NCBI GenBank assembly: GCA_029224185.1
Contig: CM055198.1
Span: forward strand, 3,215,675 to 3,279,674
Origin: Karalla daura
Taxonomy: Eukaryota; Chordata; Actinopteri; Chaetodontiformes; Leiognathidae
Direction: 5' to 3'
Length of the DNA stretch: 64,000 bases
Of this stretch, positions 27,771 to 42,390 are shown piece after piece; the stretch's first letter is position 1; every line of letters starts with the position of its first letter. The position numbers and the translations under genes are program-made. Below the pieces are notes generated by a model. It searched no databases. It was not told the origin of the DNA and saw nothing but the letters and a program-made list of their open reading frames with translations.

Positions 27771-30700
27771 GTCTGTGTCTGTTTAGACATGTTGACCTTA
27801 TTGTTTAGGGAGTAATTAGGAACCTTGGAGCAGTGACAGTCGGGGCTGGAGACTCTCCGTCTTAGTTTGTCCATTACACTTTTCCCCACTGTTTTCCACC
27901 ACATAATAAACAGAAGTGTGTGTGGGCATCTGTGCTTTTTACCTCAGTGGTGGCATCCAAACCTAAACATAGCATTTACAAGCTCTATGGTCTGATCCTG
28001 AATAACTCTGGGCAGAGACATCCTCAGTTGTGGCAGCTTGGCCTCAAGAAGTAAAATCAACACAAAGTTCACTTTTGGAGGCTTTTTTTCACTATATCAG
28101 TCAAATACTGTAACATGATATCATGTGGATAAAGTATATGATGAGGTAAGAACCCGGATTTAGTTGAACAATAAGGGTAAGTTGGCCATTGTGAACGTAA
28201 ATCTGTTGCATCATATTGGTGTTATTTGGCAAGATGATTTCAAGAATTATGATGGGAATATCTTATCCCAGCTTCGGTCACACACTTGAACTCTGGAACA
28301 TCCCCAGAAAAAGCGTATGAGAGCAACAGGAAGACGCGTGTGACAGGCAGAGGAAGAAGATGACATACAGACGGGCTTGATCCAGCGAGCCGAGTGTCAC
28401 TATATGTAGACTTCCTGTGCAGCCAGCCGAGCCAGGCACGTTTCCTGTTAGTGACAGGCCAAGGTCTCTGCTGTGGGACAGGGCTGACCTCAACTATGAG
28501 CCCTCCCGATGTTATATTTACATCCATGTTACAGCTCCATTCTGCTGTTTGAGCTCAACTCGCAGCGGTCAGCGTATGGAAAAGTGAACGTTACAGCCAT
28601 CAGCGGACGAGTATCTACTATTATCTTCCGTCCTTCAACTTGATTCTGAAGAGCTACTTGCCTTCAGAAACAGAAACAGTCAGAAACAGTGCGCAGCTGG
28701 GTTTGCATCACAGCAAACATTTGGTGTGTTTGCGAATGGACTTAGTTGTGTTTACTCTGGCTCAAAATCCTCCCTTCGGTGGTCCGATACGCGGTGCAGG
28801 AGAGCATTTATTTTGGGATGAGCTCAGCTTTTAAGTGATATCTGGCTTGAGGCACACTCCGCTTCCAATCTCTGAATAATGAGCTGACATCCCAAACCGT
28901 GCCAGGCGAGAAAAATGGAGAAAGAAAAACGCTCGAAATTGACCTTCAGAGCACTTCACCGAATAAAGGTCATTCATTCACCGCTCCAGATGATGAATTA
29001 CATTTAGTCCTGAATGATTACTTCCCCGCCATACAGATTTTTTTTTTTTTTCTCAGATAAGCCAAAGCACCGAAAATACAAAATCTCTGCACGGGGCGAT
29101 AGCGGCATATCCCTCGACCCGATAGCATGAGTAAACACAGCTTGGTTATTCTGGCATCTAGCGCTGAGCAGTGGAGAGACGCCACTATCAGCCGGCAGCT
29201 AAACACTCCATCTGCCCTGTGTCTGGGTCCTGTACACACACACACACACACGATCATAACACAAACACAAACACAGGAGGTGCAGGAGATGCGGCTGAAG
29301 CGAACGGGTCCGCGTGTCTTTCGTTCAGTGAGAGAGCTGAGGAAAAAACAGCTCAGTCCTCAGGTGACTCTCTCTCTCTCTCTCTCTCTCTCCGACGTGC
29401 TCAGGGCAAATAACAGGACCCGAGGAGGCGGCCGAGGCGTGACGTGTGCCATCAAAGCTGGGAAACCGCAACCGGCAGATACCTGTGAAACTGCCCCAGC
29501 AGCACTTCTGGTCAGCGCAGTCTGTCATTAATCAGATTACTGTCTTCAGTGACAGTGGAAATTACACGTCAAAGCCTCCGCGGGAAAAAGCAGTCGCTGT
29601 CCGGATCCGCAGTGCTGTCACCCAACATGGCAAGGCTCTGACTAAGTCTCTGACTGAGCTGCAGCCACAGGCGGAGATGACTCTGACTTTCTCTGGCTGG
29701 CCTCTTCAGCCCAGAGTAAGAGTGGAAACACTTGTAAATGTATTTTGTTTCTTGAAAAGCACACCTCTGTTTGTTTCGGTAATTCATCGGGACTGTGATT
29801 CATCCCCACAGCCAGGTTGCAGCTGTACCGCGTTAGCTCAGTATTTCCACTTGCCGTAAACTGCAATCTGCTGGGAAGTGCCTCTGGAGACAGCCTCCGT
29901 CGAACCTTCGTCAGGCCCCGCTCCCTCAACTCTGTTGTGTTCACGCTTCAACCCGAATCAAGCCAAAACAGATCGGAGCTCCGGTCCAAAGGCTAACAAT
30001 GGTGGCGAGTGTGCAGCCATGCCAACAAACGCTCAGAGCTGAGGGCTAATAATAAAGTGATAAGAATGAAGGTGATGAGAAACATGCCCAGCTTGTAGAA
30101 GCTTGGATACTGTGTAATCAGGGAAGGTCAGCTGGGGTAAATTCTTTGCTCAGCCGGAAAATCTACAGAAGGAAAGTTCCAGGGCTCACAGTTCTCCGTT
30201 TGGGCTCCCGATCTGAATGAAGTTCAGGGACGTTCGCTGAAAAGCGGTACCCTCCAGCATGTCTCAGAATTAGCACCTTTTCTCATCTCATCCCGTAAAT
30301 CGTCCATGACCCGTGCAGACAACCCGTCTTCCGAAACAGCAGCACGCATGCTCGGTTATTCAGACTCCACAGGGAAGAAAACAGAGCCTCAGGGACAGAT
30401 GAGCGAGAGTTAATGTCACACGCTACGTCCACCTTGAGCGGAGGAGGGAGGGAAGGGGGGGGGGGGGGTCTGAGGGAATGTGGTATTCCACTGGTATTCC
30501 ATTGCTCAGTGGTTCCGTTGACTTTTGGCTCAGTGTTTCCCAAAGACGTGGAGCTGGACAGGCATTCCAGCCTTGCAGGGACAAAGAGGTTCTTTCAACA
30601 GCAGTAATCCTGTGGAGGAGGAGGAGGAGGAGGAGGAGGAGGAGGAGGAGAAACACTGCTGTCCTGCTGCTGCACACTGGACTACAGAACCCAAAGTCAA

Positions 30701-32154
30701 GGGATCGATACATTCTTGGAGCCAATAGCGTATGGGATACAGGGGTGTTGTAGATTTGTAGATTTCTATGATCCTTTCTTGGGAAATAGGATGAGTATTG
30801 ACCCTCGACCTGTGGAGACTTAAAAACGCACATCTGAACTGCATTTTCCTATTCAGCACTCAGGCTTCACTATCTGACGCAGCAGCGTATATCTTCAGCT
30901 TCCAGAATGGGAGTCCAGATCAGCTGACTCATCCCATCTGCGAGCACGGTTCATGGCGAACCGACAGTGGTATCATTCGAAGCGCCAACACGGTTTTCAA
31001 CAAACCGTTCAGCGACCGCATAAAGTGACCGGCCCACTTGAGTAACATGAGGGATAAAGAAAAAGATGTTTTTGGGTTTTGGCTGGGAGACGTTTGGGCT
31101 GTCTTGCAAAACTCTGTGTTCTCTGGCCAGAGTGGAAAAAAGCTCCTCTGATGTCCCAACCGTCTGGAGACAGGGGGCACAGGCTGGGGTTAACACTCCA
31201 TCATGTCCCTTAAGAACTCCATCTACCATATCAATGAGTTTATATGTTAAGTTTATATCCAGAACTATATTATTTGACGTCCTTAACTTGTTATACTCCT
31301 CTATTAAAACAATCTGCTCATGCTCATTTCTGTACAGTCGGGATGGCTTAAGATTCAAAGTTTCAAGAACAAATGTGAATACGTGAAATGACATGACATC
31401 AGATCTCCCCCTCCTCCAGCCTGAGGGAGGAGCTTCAACTTCAACATGTTACACAGATCTACAGATCTACACACACACACTTTGACAGGGTCACTCACCC
31501 TCCGCTCCCTCTCTCTTCTCCTCCCTTTGATGCTCTCGGTCACAGCTGTCAGTTCCCTCAAAAGCTCAAGAATCCATACTTTGTTTCTCACACAACATCC
31601 ACGCAGCTCGGTCGTGCCCAGGATTGAACATTGTTGGTGGTTAACTATGAAAGAAGGGAGTGACGGCGTGGAGGTGGAGACGGGTGTGGGGGGGGGGGGT
31701 GTGTAAGGGAAATGCAGGGGGGGGAGAGGAGGGGAGTGGAGGGGAGGCTGGAGGCAGCGTGGGATATCCCTTTGAGTCATGGAAACAGATCCAAAGAGCA
31801 GACATGCTCACGGACAGCCAAACAGGCCTCTGTGTCTGTCTGCATTGTCCCATCAGCCAGCCTCATTACACGCTGAGGACATTCAACAGCTTCTGGAAAC
31901 ACTTACTGTACTTCCTAACAGCTCCATCAGTGGAAAACATGCATAATATCCCTCCTGATTACACACACACACACACACACACACACATAACACTTTGTTC
32001 TGTTTTAATGATGGGCCTGTTCATGTTATATCTTGTTCCTTTTCTGTCCTTTTCTGTTTTTACTCTTCTCTCTTTTTCTTTGTTTTTGTTTTGTTTTTTT
32101 TAAGTAACCTTTTGACACTCCCTTTCGCTGCAGTGTTCACTGATTTTTGACCCA

Positions 32155-32210
32155 AACAGACAGACACACACACAGACAGACAGACAGTCTGTCTGTCTGT
32201 GTGTCTGTCC
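32155..32210. repeat. CAGA/TCTG inverted simple repeat
   Basis: A (CAGA)-type run is followed directly by its reverse complement (TCTG)n, with interior CA/TG units in both arms, so the DNA can fold into a near-perfect hairpin of about 25 base pairs. Confidence 0.85.
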
Positions 32211-34734
32211 AAATAGGCCAGGTGAGGAGATGAGGAGCAGCAGCCAAAACACCATGACATCATCCTCTACCAGACTGCTGCCTCTGCCAAATCCTTTGTT
32301 TCCATGGCAACTCCGCGGGGAAAACACTGGTGTGTGTGTGTGTGTGTGTGTGCGCACGCGTGTGTGTGCGTGTCTGTGTGTGTGCGTGCCCGCAACAATG
32401 CCGCTGGTTAGGTGTCGTGGAGCGTTACGTTACGATAGGAACGTCTTCATTATCAGAGTCTGGGAGTGCGGGGGTGTGAGGAGCGAAGTGAGCAGTCTGG
32501 GAGCGATTGTGTCTTTGTTTTGGGATGAATCGCTGGCCCGGGGGTGCGCTGCAGATGAAAGACAAAGACAATGACGGGAGGAAGTGGGAAAGGGTGGGAG
32601 GACAAAGAAAAGGGAGAGAAATATGTAGAGGTCATATTCCAGCTTGAGGATGATGAGCATGCCGATCGTCTCTCTCCCTGTGTGTGTGTATGTGTGTGTG
32701 TGCGTTAGTATCAGTCTGCTAGCTGTTTATTCTGCAGCTGTTGGAGCGGCAGGCTGCACAGCTTGTTGTGTGAATGCCACGGTGGAAAAGAGCAGTATCT
32801 CAGGACAGTGTGCGACCCTAATCTGACCCCGGGTAACGTCTGCTGTCCCATTTCCTCACCCGTCCACCAGTTTCCAGCATGACGTCAATCATCATAACTC
32901 TACTCCAAATGTGACCCCCAGCCGGAGGAGCACGATTAAATGTGGACAGCAGTATTCCAATCTTAGCCAGAAGTCTGTCTGACGGAGACAGAGCTTTTTC
33001 GTTCCCATAACCTCGGTAAGGTCACACTCAAACAGAAGATCCAACAAAATAAGACATGTGGAATATTCCAATATTATTCATCTTCCATACGTCCATCAAC
33101 TTAGCCTCTGTATACCACAACAGTGTAGTAGGTCTCACACATAGACATGGAATACACCTTACAATACACATTAGACAGTGTACAACGTAGGGCACACATT
33201 CACTCTCACATCCACAACCAGCAGGCTACAAATACGTGTTTTCGGACTGTGGCTGGAAACAAAAGTACTAACCGAAGGACAGAAATTCACAGGGATTTAC
33301 ACCTTCTTGCTCTGAGGTAAGCAACAGTGGTCTTCCTCAAGCTGCCATGCTGCCAAAATCACATTAAAAGTCACATTATGCAGATATTGATTCATTCCTT
33401 ATCTTGACCCTCTGGATACCAAAGCAGTATCAGGGGTCTGCTGAAGCATATTTATACAATAGCACCTAAATACCAAAATTAGTAAGTTAACCAAAGTTGT
33501 GGAGCCTGAAACAGTTTGTCAGGGTTACAAGTTTGTTTGGAGTTTTGAAGCTTCAAGTGAAGAATGCAGGTACTGTAGCTTTCAGTGAACTCACAGCAGG
33601 TGAACTGATGGAGCATCGTCAGTGCTTAGCATTGATGCAACACTTGGCCAGTCCATCATTTTAACGATCAATAATCTGAGAGTTTTTACAAAAGTAAGTG
33701 AAAGTAATTCATTTAACATGCTCCTACATTGCTCTCTTAACCAATGTCTACAAGGTCAATTTGTGTGTTTTTAATTGGATGCATTATGGCCATGTAACTG
33801 ACCATGCCTTGAGGAGTCCTCCATATCTTACCCTCCAGTTAGAATAACCACATCACTGCTGATTCTGCAGCTTGGTGGATGTGCACGCGTCCTACAGTTC
33901 CTGCTTCACAGTCAATTAGCGTATATAGGCAAGGGCCACTCGGCACCACTGCTCCATTATCACCGTCCAATCCCTGGTCCCGTATTATAGCTGCCCTGAT
34001 CTCTCACCAGCAATAACTAAATTAACTGCCCTTCGAAATGATTTCCCTGCTCTATAATTTCACTCATTTTCCATTTATCTCACACTTTGCAGCCATGATC
34101 TACTGAAATTAAAAGCTCATTACAGCCCTTTGATGGTGAAAATCCCACAAGGGTGTCTCACTCCAGGACGGAGTGTGATGCCCGATCACAAGCAAGGTCA
34201 GCAGTGGCGCTTGCAGCAGAAGCCGAGCACCCTGAGCACCCAGAGGAGGCTTTAGCAGCCTGCACAGAGGGCAGGCTGTGGATGGATTTTGGGTGTGGGG
34301 TTTGGGATGGGGATGGAGCAGTGGGGGGGGGGGGGGGGGGGGGCAGATAGAGTGCCTCTGTGCTGGCCTGATTGTGCTCTCGACAGAATGAGCTCACATA
34401 ACAAAGGATTTATTATCACTAGCTGGAGAGTTGCTGCAGTCTGGGAACTCTGCACAGTCCAGTTCTCTGCCAGGCGCCCGAAAAATGTGGCCCAACTCTG
34501 CTTTGGTCGGGGGGTTCAAACAACAACAAACCCTGTGTTGGTCTCACTCTGCCCGGGCCCATAAAGCAGCCAGTGTTGGTGGGACGACCCAGTGAGCGCT
34601 GCCTCTCGCTAGGATAACGCTGCTCTGCTCCATCTCCTGCTTCCTTACTGGAGATACAGCAACATACTCTACCTGTTCTCAGGCCTCACTCTGTGGGACT
34701 ATAATCTAGACTAAGTAATGTCTAAGTATTCTAT

Positions 34735-34870
34735 AGTGGCTGCATGTTCTCCCAGCATATGCGTGGGTTTTATCTAGGTGCTACACATGCATGTTTTGGT
34801 CAATTTCAGTTGATTGCCCTGAAATGGACTGGAGACCTTTCCAAGGTGCGTCCACTGTATTTACCCTACA
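34735..34870 (+). repeat. dispersed teleost repeat, copy 2
   Basis: gcatgttctcccagcatatg, cgtgggttttatctagg and gactggagacctttccaagg match the same family as the copy at 38,655, but more degenerate. Confidence 0.5.
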
Positions 34871-36327
34871 TGCACTGGAAGCCGCTGTGGAAGCTCTTTC
34901 TAGACACTATTGAAGTGAAATTCTATCTCACAGGTAGCATGCTAGCTAGCTCTGTGCTATTGCAGCATTAGCATCTATTTGGGTAACCTGATTTAAGGCA
35001 AATATCTAAAGCATAGTTCTTAAGGAGCCCAACACTACCAGGGAGGCTTTATTCAGGCCTGACAAAGCACAACAAAGTTTGCCATGTGACAAATAGTACT
35101 GCAGCCAACAGTGAAGCAAGCAAGTGTGTAAAATAGCAGAACTGCATATCACAAATCTACTGTCATATCGGGAGCTTGGAAATACACACAGTCATGTGGG
35201 TTTTTCAACAGTAAAAGGATCTGTGGAGCTCTGTGGATGTCTCAGCAGAGGAGCTCAGAAGCAGCCAGGCTTCTTAGCATGGGACAGCTACAACAATGGC
35301 ATATACACAGTACAGCTCACACAGCTCAGCATCACAGGAACAATCTGGGCTTCAGAGTTTAGCCCAAGGATAACTTAACGTGTGCACCACAGGAGATCAA
35401 TCAACCAACCAAGCTTCTGATACCTCCTGAGCCACAGCTGCAGCCAGAAGAGAGTGTTTCATTTTTTCTTTTTTTTTTCTTAACTCTTTAACTGTATTAT
35501 GGCTTTCTTTCTACAACACTGACAAGCTCTAGCCAGACGAGCCAAGGACATGCTGGACTTCCAGAGGAGGACACATTATGATCTCACACAGGACAGGACA
35601 GGACAGAGAGAATAAACTGTTAATCTATTGCTGAGTGATTTGTCACGAATGCAGCCTAGGCAGGCTGAAGCTCATTAACATTAATTGGCTCTGACGCTGA
35701 TCTTTTGTTTGTCTTTGCAGAGTGCTTTCTTGGATTATCATCATCTAAACATAAAACATGCATCCCAACCACAGAACTAAGCCATGTACTGCAGATCCTC
35801 CAACCCAAACTGCTACATTCATGAAAGCCCCTTGGGAGATATGAGTTCACCCATATGTACATACATCATCTGTTTTGCTACTAATACCAGAGCTCCTATC
35901 TTATCATACAATGTAGGAACACATCCAAGTGCCACTCAAACATGTTAAGAATTTCAAAGCAAATAATGCATTCTACATTCTCATTAGTCACATGATCATC
36001 AACTAAAAGTTGTAAACATCATATAGAAACTCACCTTCAAACTGAAGTTACACTGAGAATTTGTGACATTACACAGACTTGTGACATTTACTGCGACTGT
36101 TTATCACATTGTGGGTACCATGTGTTCCATGGTTGCATGGAAATGGCCATAATCACGTGACGACACAAAGAAAACAACTGGCAAGTCTTGACACTGAGGC
36201 CATGAAGTCTGTGCCTGCTTCAAAGTCTGACTGCATCTTAAGTGTTAACCACAAGAAGGAAAAGATGAGAAGATGTTACAGTAGCCTTCTGATCAAGCCA
36301 GCCAACTGTCTGACACCTGCACTGCTG

Positions 36328-36328
<1 letters not shown>

Positions 36329-36359
<31 letters not shown>

Positions 36360-36387
36360 ACACACGCACACACACACACACACACAC
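36329..36387. repeat. (CA)n microsatellite, interrupted
   Basis: CA units with single CT and CG interruptions. Confidence 0.95.
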
Positions 36388-36644
36388 CACTGGCATCTAG
36401 TCTCTTAAAGCTTGTACTTTACCTGGCCGGGTGCTAGACGTGTGCTTGTGTGTGTGTGTGTGTGTGCTGGCTGAGATGCTCCAAACCCCACAGGACTACA
36501 CACACACACTGCTGCTGCCCATGAAGCCGGCTGGAGAGTGTGAGCTGATGCTGGTGGCACAAAATTCACACACACAAAGACTGAGACACAACTCTGGCTG
36601 CTCTGATCCAAAGAGGAGGCTCCTTTCTTTGTGTCCCCTCTCTC

Positions 36645-36703
<59 letters not shown>
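36645..36703. repeat. (TC)n microsatellite
   Basis: Nearly pure TC; it creates a long serine/leucine open frame that is not a gene. Confidence 0.95.
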
Positions 36704-38654
36704 GCCTCTTACTCACTCTGCTCCTCTGCAGCTCACACACACAAACACACCATCTCTCCCTGTCATAACACACACTGGGCTAAAGCCATGTGGCTGCTGA
36801 CACACACTGTCTGGCTGCTGGTCCCCTCCCTCCCTCTCACTCTCTCTTTACTCGCATGCTCACCCTGCCAGTCTCTCTCTCTCTTACTCTCTCCTCTATG
36901 GCATTACTCACACACACCACCTCAAGCACATGCAGTCCTCTCTCTCTCTCTCTCTTTCTCCCATAGCCCTCCTGTCCAGTCAGCCTCGCCCCAACACATG
37001 GACACAAGGCGCTCATTCTTCAGAATAAAGAAACCCCGCGTTGTTCCTGGGAGCCTGCAGAAATGTCCACCTTAAACGGGACTGCTAGGTAAACAGGGCG
37101 GTGGGTGAAACAGGGTGGGATACAGTCGCTACTACAGTCCCTCACACACTGGAGCCACTGTGAGCCCTGTGTCCTCACAGGTTCACCTCTCTGCACCACA
37201 TCTGCTCTGCTGCAATAAACACAGGTTCGGGTTATTGTTCCGGGAGACTTTTTTTTATATGCTCTGCACAAAACGGCGCCTGAGGGTTTGCTTTGCTGAG
37301 CATAAATAAGCCATTAGCATAAGGAATCACGCTCAGCCCCTGGCTGGTGCACAATGCGGAAGATTCCTCCCTGAGCACGTGGAAGTGACTGCATCAGACA
37401 GTGAGTGCAGCGGCAAGGCCTCCGCCTTCATGTATTGGACGGTTTCAAGTATCTGAGACTCTGTTAGGTAAAGACTGGACAAGACACCGAGTCACTTCCC
37501 CACTGACTTAACAGGTTCTTTCATATGATCTAAAATCAGACCAAACACCATTAGAACATATCAAAAATACATGTCACTGCTGACCGCTGTTTGATTCCCA
37601 CAACATGCGGCTGTAAATTCAACCCCATGTTTAAAAGCACGTGCCTGCACATCCAATAGAAATGAGAGTGTTGACAGAACAGTGCGATATCGAAACGCTC
37701 ATGAAGAATCCTCACTGTGACATCTCCAGAGTGCAGTCGGCAGTGTTCTCATACGAAGAAACAGCAAAGGTGCAGTTGTTGAATTAATGTCAACAACTAC
37801 AGAATCACATCCCAGAGCTCCTCTTTTCCCTCAGTGGAACCACAGAGAGCTCAGAGAAGGAGAGCCACGGAAATAGAACACAAATATCCAGACAGAGTCG
37901 CAAACAAATATGAGCACGTAAAGCCGTAATGAGTGTGTGCTCTGCCGTCTGAATGATGTGTGCAGTGGTGCCACGACGGCAATATACGTTCCGCAAGGAC
38001 CGTCATAGTGAAGAGTAAGAGTCTAAGAGGAATTGTATGTTCTGATCTGGAGAGGTCTCTGCATGGAATCGTATGGCAACCTGCACATGCCTACATTCCT
38101 GCGAGGCTGTGTGGGAATGATCGTGATTTATGTGAAGCACATTCATCCGCGGCTCTCAATCACACAGCTGGGCCGCCTCAGGAAAAAGAACATCCCAACG
38201 CAACATGTTCAACCTGATTATCCTAATGAACCTGTGATGAGCGGAGCCGCCGCGATTGATCCATGTTGTGCCACTGCGAGGCGTAATCGACGCAGAGGTG
38301 TTCAACTCGGTGTGGTCCCCGGATGATCTCCCGCTCAGCAACATCACAAGGGTACATGCAGCGTTGTCCTGAGACACCCGTTACTGCACTTGGTTCTTTC
38401 CGCCTTCACTCATTTGTGTGAATGTGTGTGTGTGTGTGCGTGCGTGCGTGTGTGCGTGCGTGTGTGTGTGTGACTGAAAAACATGGGTGGAAGGCTTCTG
38501 GTTATACTTCATGGGAATGTTGCTCCGCTGAGCGTCTCCAGATGATTAACATTTGAGACAAATCCGACGCTGCTGGACTGTAATCTCGCATGCTGCTTGG
38601 TATGCGACTATTTTATTTTGTACACATTCCTCCTCGTGGCCTCCTCGTGTCCCA

Positions 38655-38850
38655 ATCAGGACGAGGGCTGGGTTCTCTCTGGGTACTCTGGTTTCCTCCC
38701 ACAGTCCAAAAACACGTACGTTTAGGTCGAGTGGAAGTTTTAAATTGCCCCTGGAGGTGGGCGTAGGAGTGAACGGAGTGCGCATGTGACAGGAGACTCA
38801 GGGTGTATTCCCTGCCTCGGCTTGGGTAGGTGTTATGCCTCCACCGGAAA
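38655..38850 (+). repeat. dispersed teleost repeat, copy 1
   Basis: It contains tactctggtttcctcccaca, gtccaaaaaca, taaattgcccctgg and ccctgcct, the hallmark blocks of an interspersed repeat common in fish. Other copies here: 34,735-34,870 (+), 51,160-51,275 (+) and about 20,215-20,285 (-). Confidence 0.6.
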
Positions 38851-41800
38851 TTTCTGCTGGCTGTAAATAGCAAGTCCACATAGTGGAGCAACACTGTTTT
38901 TGCTTTGCCTGCATAGAAGGTACCAACAGTAGGAGGAGTTAAATGAAATAGCACCCTTCCAGGTCTGACCGATTCAGAGTAGTGTTATATTATAATGCTT
39001 ATTACGACATCATTTTGACAAGTGGACAAGTGCAAAGCTGTGTATGAGCAGCTGTCAATGCTTATTCCACTAGCTGATTATCCGCACGTTAATGCTTTAT
39101 TACATTTTCTTTTTTTGATCCTGCCATACGAATACAATATACAGTAGGAACGCACATTCACAGTATCTTCATTAAGAAATCTTTCGGTAGGTGGGTGAAG
39201 AATGCACACGCACCACTTTGCAGCCTTTGTGCTTACAGAGGTTTTCCACGGAGAACTTCACACAGTTCTCTGTGTGAGCTGAAAATGTGCAGGATTGCCC
39301 GGAGCAGCTTTAATGTGCATGCGGTGAATGTGCAAAGGGAAGCAACGCGGGGGCCCACGTGGCCTCCGAGTGCCTTTTATGTTTCCCTCTGAGCAACTGT
39401 GTGCATAGAAAGATGCTTGAAAACATTGGAGTGCCTTGATTAGCCCGTGTTTTCTCAATTAATCAATTGATTGTTTGGTACAAAGAGCAAAATAGCGCAT
39501 CCTCAAATTATCCTGCAGGGGGTAAAGAGAGCAGAAAAGATTCATATCCAAGACTCTGGAATCAGAGGATTGTTGAAAACCAGTCTAACTATCAGTTATT
39601 GATAAGTTAGAAATTGATTTTGAATTGAAAGCCAATTGATGCACCTTAAATGTTCTTGTTCCAACATGCAGTAAAAAACAGACGCGCAGTTGCCCACACA
39701 CCGCCTGGACGAGCCTCCAGGTGACCACAAATCACAGTGAGGGTTAGGGTTGGGGGGGGGGGGGTCAAAGGCAAATTTCTCTTTTAAGCGAACACAAAAA
39801 CACGCCCCGACAACACAGACACTTTGCTAAACAGACGTCTGAGACAGTAAAAGCTCTCCTTGCTTTCATCTTTAATGAAAAGCATATTTGCCTGGTGCCG
39901 GCGCTCCTCCCCTGCACCCAGCAGCACCCACGCAGCCGCTCACATCCTCGCGCCTTTATAGAAACACACAGCGCAGCGCTGCGGGGCTGAGCGCAGGGAA
40001 ACGCTCATTACCGACATCAAAGCTGGAGATGGGCGCTGACTTGATCCTCCGAGATGATTGGAGTATCGCAGAGAGTGAACAAAAAAGCTGCAACGTCTCT
40101 GCACAGGATGGAAATTCAATTACCAAGCGGTTCGGGGCCGGCAGAGGGGGAGATTTGGAGGAAGTGGGTCATCATTTTTTGCCAGGATGTGTTTTGCTGT
40201 TGATGGGTGGTGGATCAGACTCCCACATGTTGCCCCTGCAGCCCGGGGCCATACTATAGGAAGCCGGGCTCTTGTTTGTGGGCCTATAGTGTGTGTGCGT
40301 GTGCACCCAGAGGAGTGTTCTATTGAGCAGCACCGTGGCTGGGTAACTCCTCAAACACAATAACCTGCATGTCACACCGCATGTCACGCTCCGTCTCTCA
40401 ACGCTGAAATATTGCAACCCCCCCCACCACCATTCCCTCTTCTTTAGACCAAGGCCAGGAGTGGTTCAATGTCTGCAGCTCTGACGGATTAGCAGAGTTT
40501 AGCTGCAGGCATCATCTCCTCATGGACGGAAGTCTGAGGCAGAGGAGCGGGGAACGGCAGAGCGTCAGTGCCATCTAGAGGAGATGAAGGGGACTGCTTC
40601 ACCTCGGACACTGTGCCACCACCATCGTGTGACGTTAACCGGCCGTAAAGAGGACTCAGGACGCGCGGAAGCCCATTCACAATCCCGTTGACAGGCGTGG
40701 GGACGTTATTGATTGTTTCTGCCTAGATGTGGCGCTCTTTCATGCTTACATGGCAACAATATGGTAGCTTTACTCTGATTGGCTGTCTTGTCTGTCAATC
40801 ACATGACTGACAGCGTGATTTTACGTCGCCTGCGGAACAACGGAGCTCAGTTGTAGCTGGAGCGTCTCTGTATGACATCAGTAAGGACACACACAACTCC
40901 ACGCAGTGTTTACATTACATCACATCACATCAACAACTTGATTATTGATCATGAGCTTAATGAAAAATTAATATTTAATGAATAAAATATTCTTTGAATA
41001 AAAGTATCTCGTGAATAAAAAATGAATACTTCAAGCAAGGGCTTCAAAAACAGTTAATTTGTCGGTCAAATTCCCCCTTCAGGGAGTTTGAGTTCTTTCA
41101 TAAACCGACATTTAACATTAACACAGCTTGAAGTAAGATTTCCTTAAACACACACAATCAAAGTGAGCGCAAAGAAATGAATGACAATGACAATGACAAA
41201 TGATTAGTAGAATGACAACACTTCCTATGTGATGATCACGACATCACAGCATCACCGTGTCAGGCTATGAGGGTCATTCATGGTTGGTTTTCTATTATGT
41301 CAGCATCAGCTCAGCATCTGCCTGTGTATGAGTCCTATGTCTGACAGCTGCTTTTCTCCTATTTGAAGACCACGCCAAGAACCAAATATACTGACTCAGT
41401 TTGTTCAGATTTGAGACCGGTGTCATCATTAAAATGCAAGCTCCTCTTCAGCTCTTCCCTAAGTGGCGTATAAATAATCCAGCAGGGCTTTGACAGGATG
41501 TCCTTGTTTCCTCTCTAATTATTGCTCAGGAGAATGCGAACTCTGTGCTAAAAACTTCAAGTGTTGTAAAAGAAACACAAAAAGTAATTTGAGACTTCGC
41601 CCATCTCTTTGTTCTCCTCTGTATAAAGCCCGTCCCTGCAGACCTTGAGCTCCAAGTGCATGCCGAGCGCAGCCGGCAGTCGGTGACCTGCACGTCAGGC
41701 CCCGACAGAAACTATGAGGACTGACCGATAAAGGTCAGCAGACAAAGGTCCTCAGTCGTTTACAAGTGACTCATCCCTCCACAGAGCGCCATTCTCTCGC

Positions 41801-41919
41801 AGCAGACTCTCCCTGGCTGCTTCCCCGGGATCTCTACGCTACTGATCCGGGGTTTGGACTGAGGTGAGTGTGGATGCGTGTGCTGCTGCTGCTGCTGCTG
41901 GGGGGGGGGGGGGGGGTAG

Positions 41920-42390
41920 AATGTAACGGGCCAGTGCGAGGACGCGGTCAAACAAAAAGCTGCTGAGCACAGCTGCACGCTGAGGCCGGGCCCGGCCGCC
42001 GCTGTTTGAACACCGCCACAGAGGAAATTCCACACGCGGGCACAGAATCCGTCCGACATCCGCTCCCCGACTCTGACCTTTCGCTCTCGGCACAGTGTGG
42101 CCGGGAGCGCGGCCTGCTCTCACATTCTCTCACCCCCGGACCCCGGGGTTCCGATGGGAAACAGCCGGAGGTGACCGGAGGCTCTGTGCCGCTGCCGGCG
42201 CGTCCGGGAAAAGTGTCACCTCCCTTGCGGGACGGCCCGGGACAGCTGCCCCCCCCCAACAGGTGACAGCAGTGGAAGTGACGTGAAACGTGACGCTGGC
42301 CTCCGCTCACTCTCGCACCGACCGTGTGATAACCTCTCACTCACGTGGACGCGTCGCCCCAGCCGCTCGCACAATGAGATGGGAGCTAAG
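41920..42390. promoter_or_regulatory. CpG-rich block, candidate promoter or untranslated first exon
   Basis: Dense CpG and GC-rich sequence in otherwise AT-richer flanks, about 19 kb upstream of the first phldb1 coding exon and 3 kb beyond the arcn1 3' end. Vertebrate genes with long 5' introns often have such an island at the true start. No exon border could be chosen. Confidence 0.3.

Noticed and set aside
30529..30560. CAGTGTTTCCCAAA, similar to a hAT transposon end
   Set aside because: No matching inverted terminus or 8-base target duplication was found nearby.
36431..37075. 214-codon open frame
   Set aside because: It is made of TG, CA and TC microsatellite translation (long serine/leucine runs).
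39735..39762. Telomere-like GGGTTAGGGTTGGGG
   Set aside because: Only two units, next to a G run; no more than chance in this G-rich sequence.
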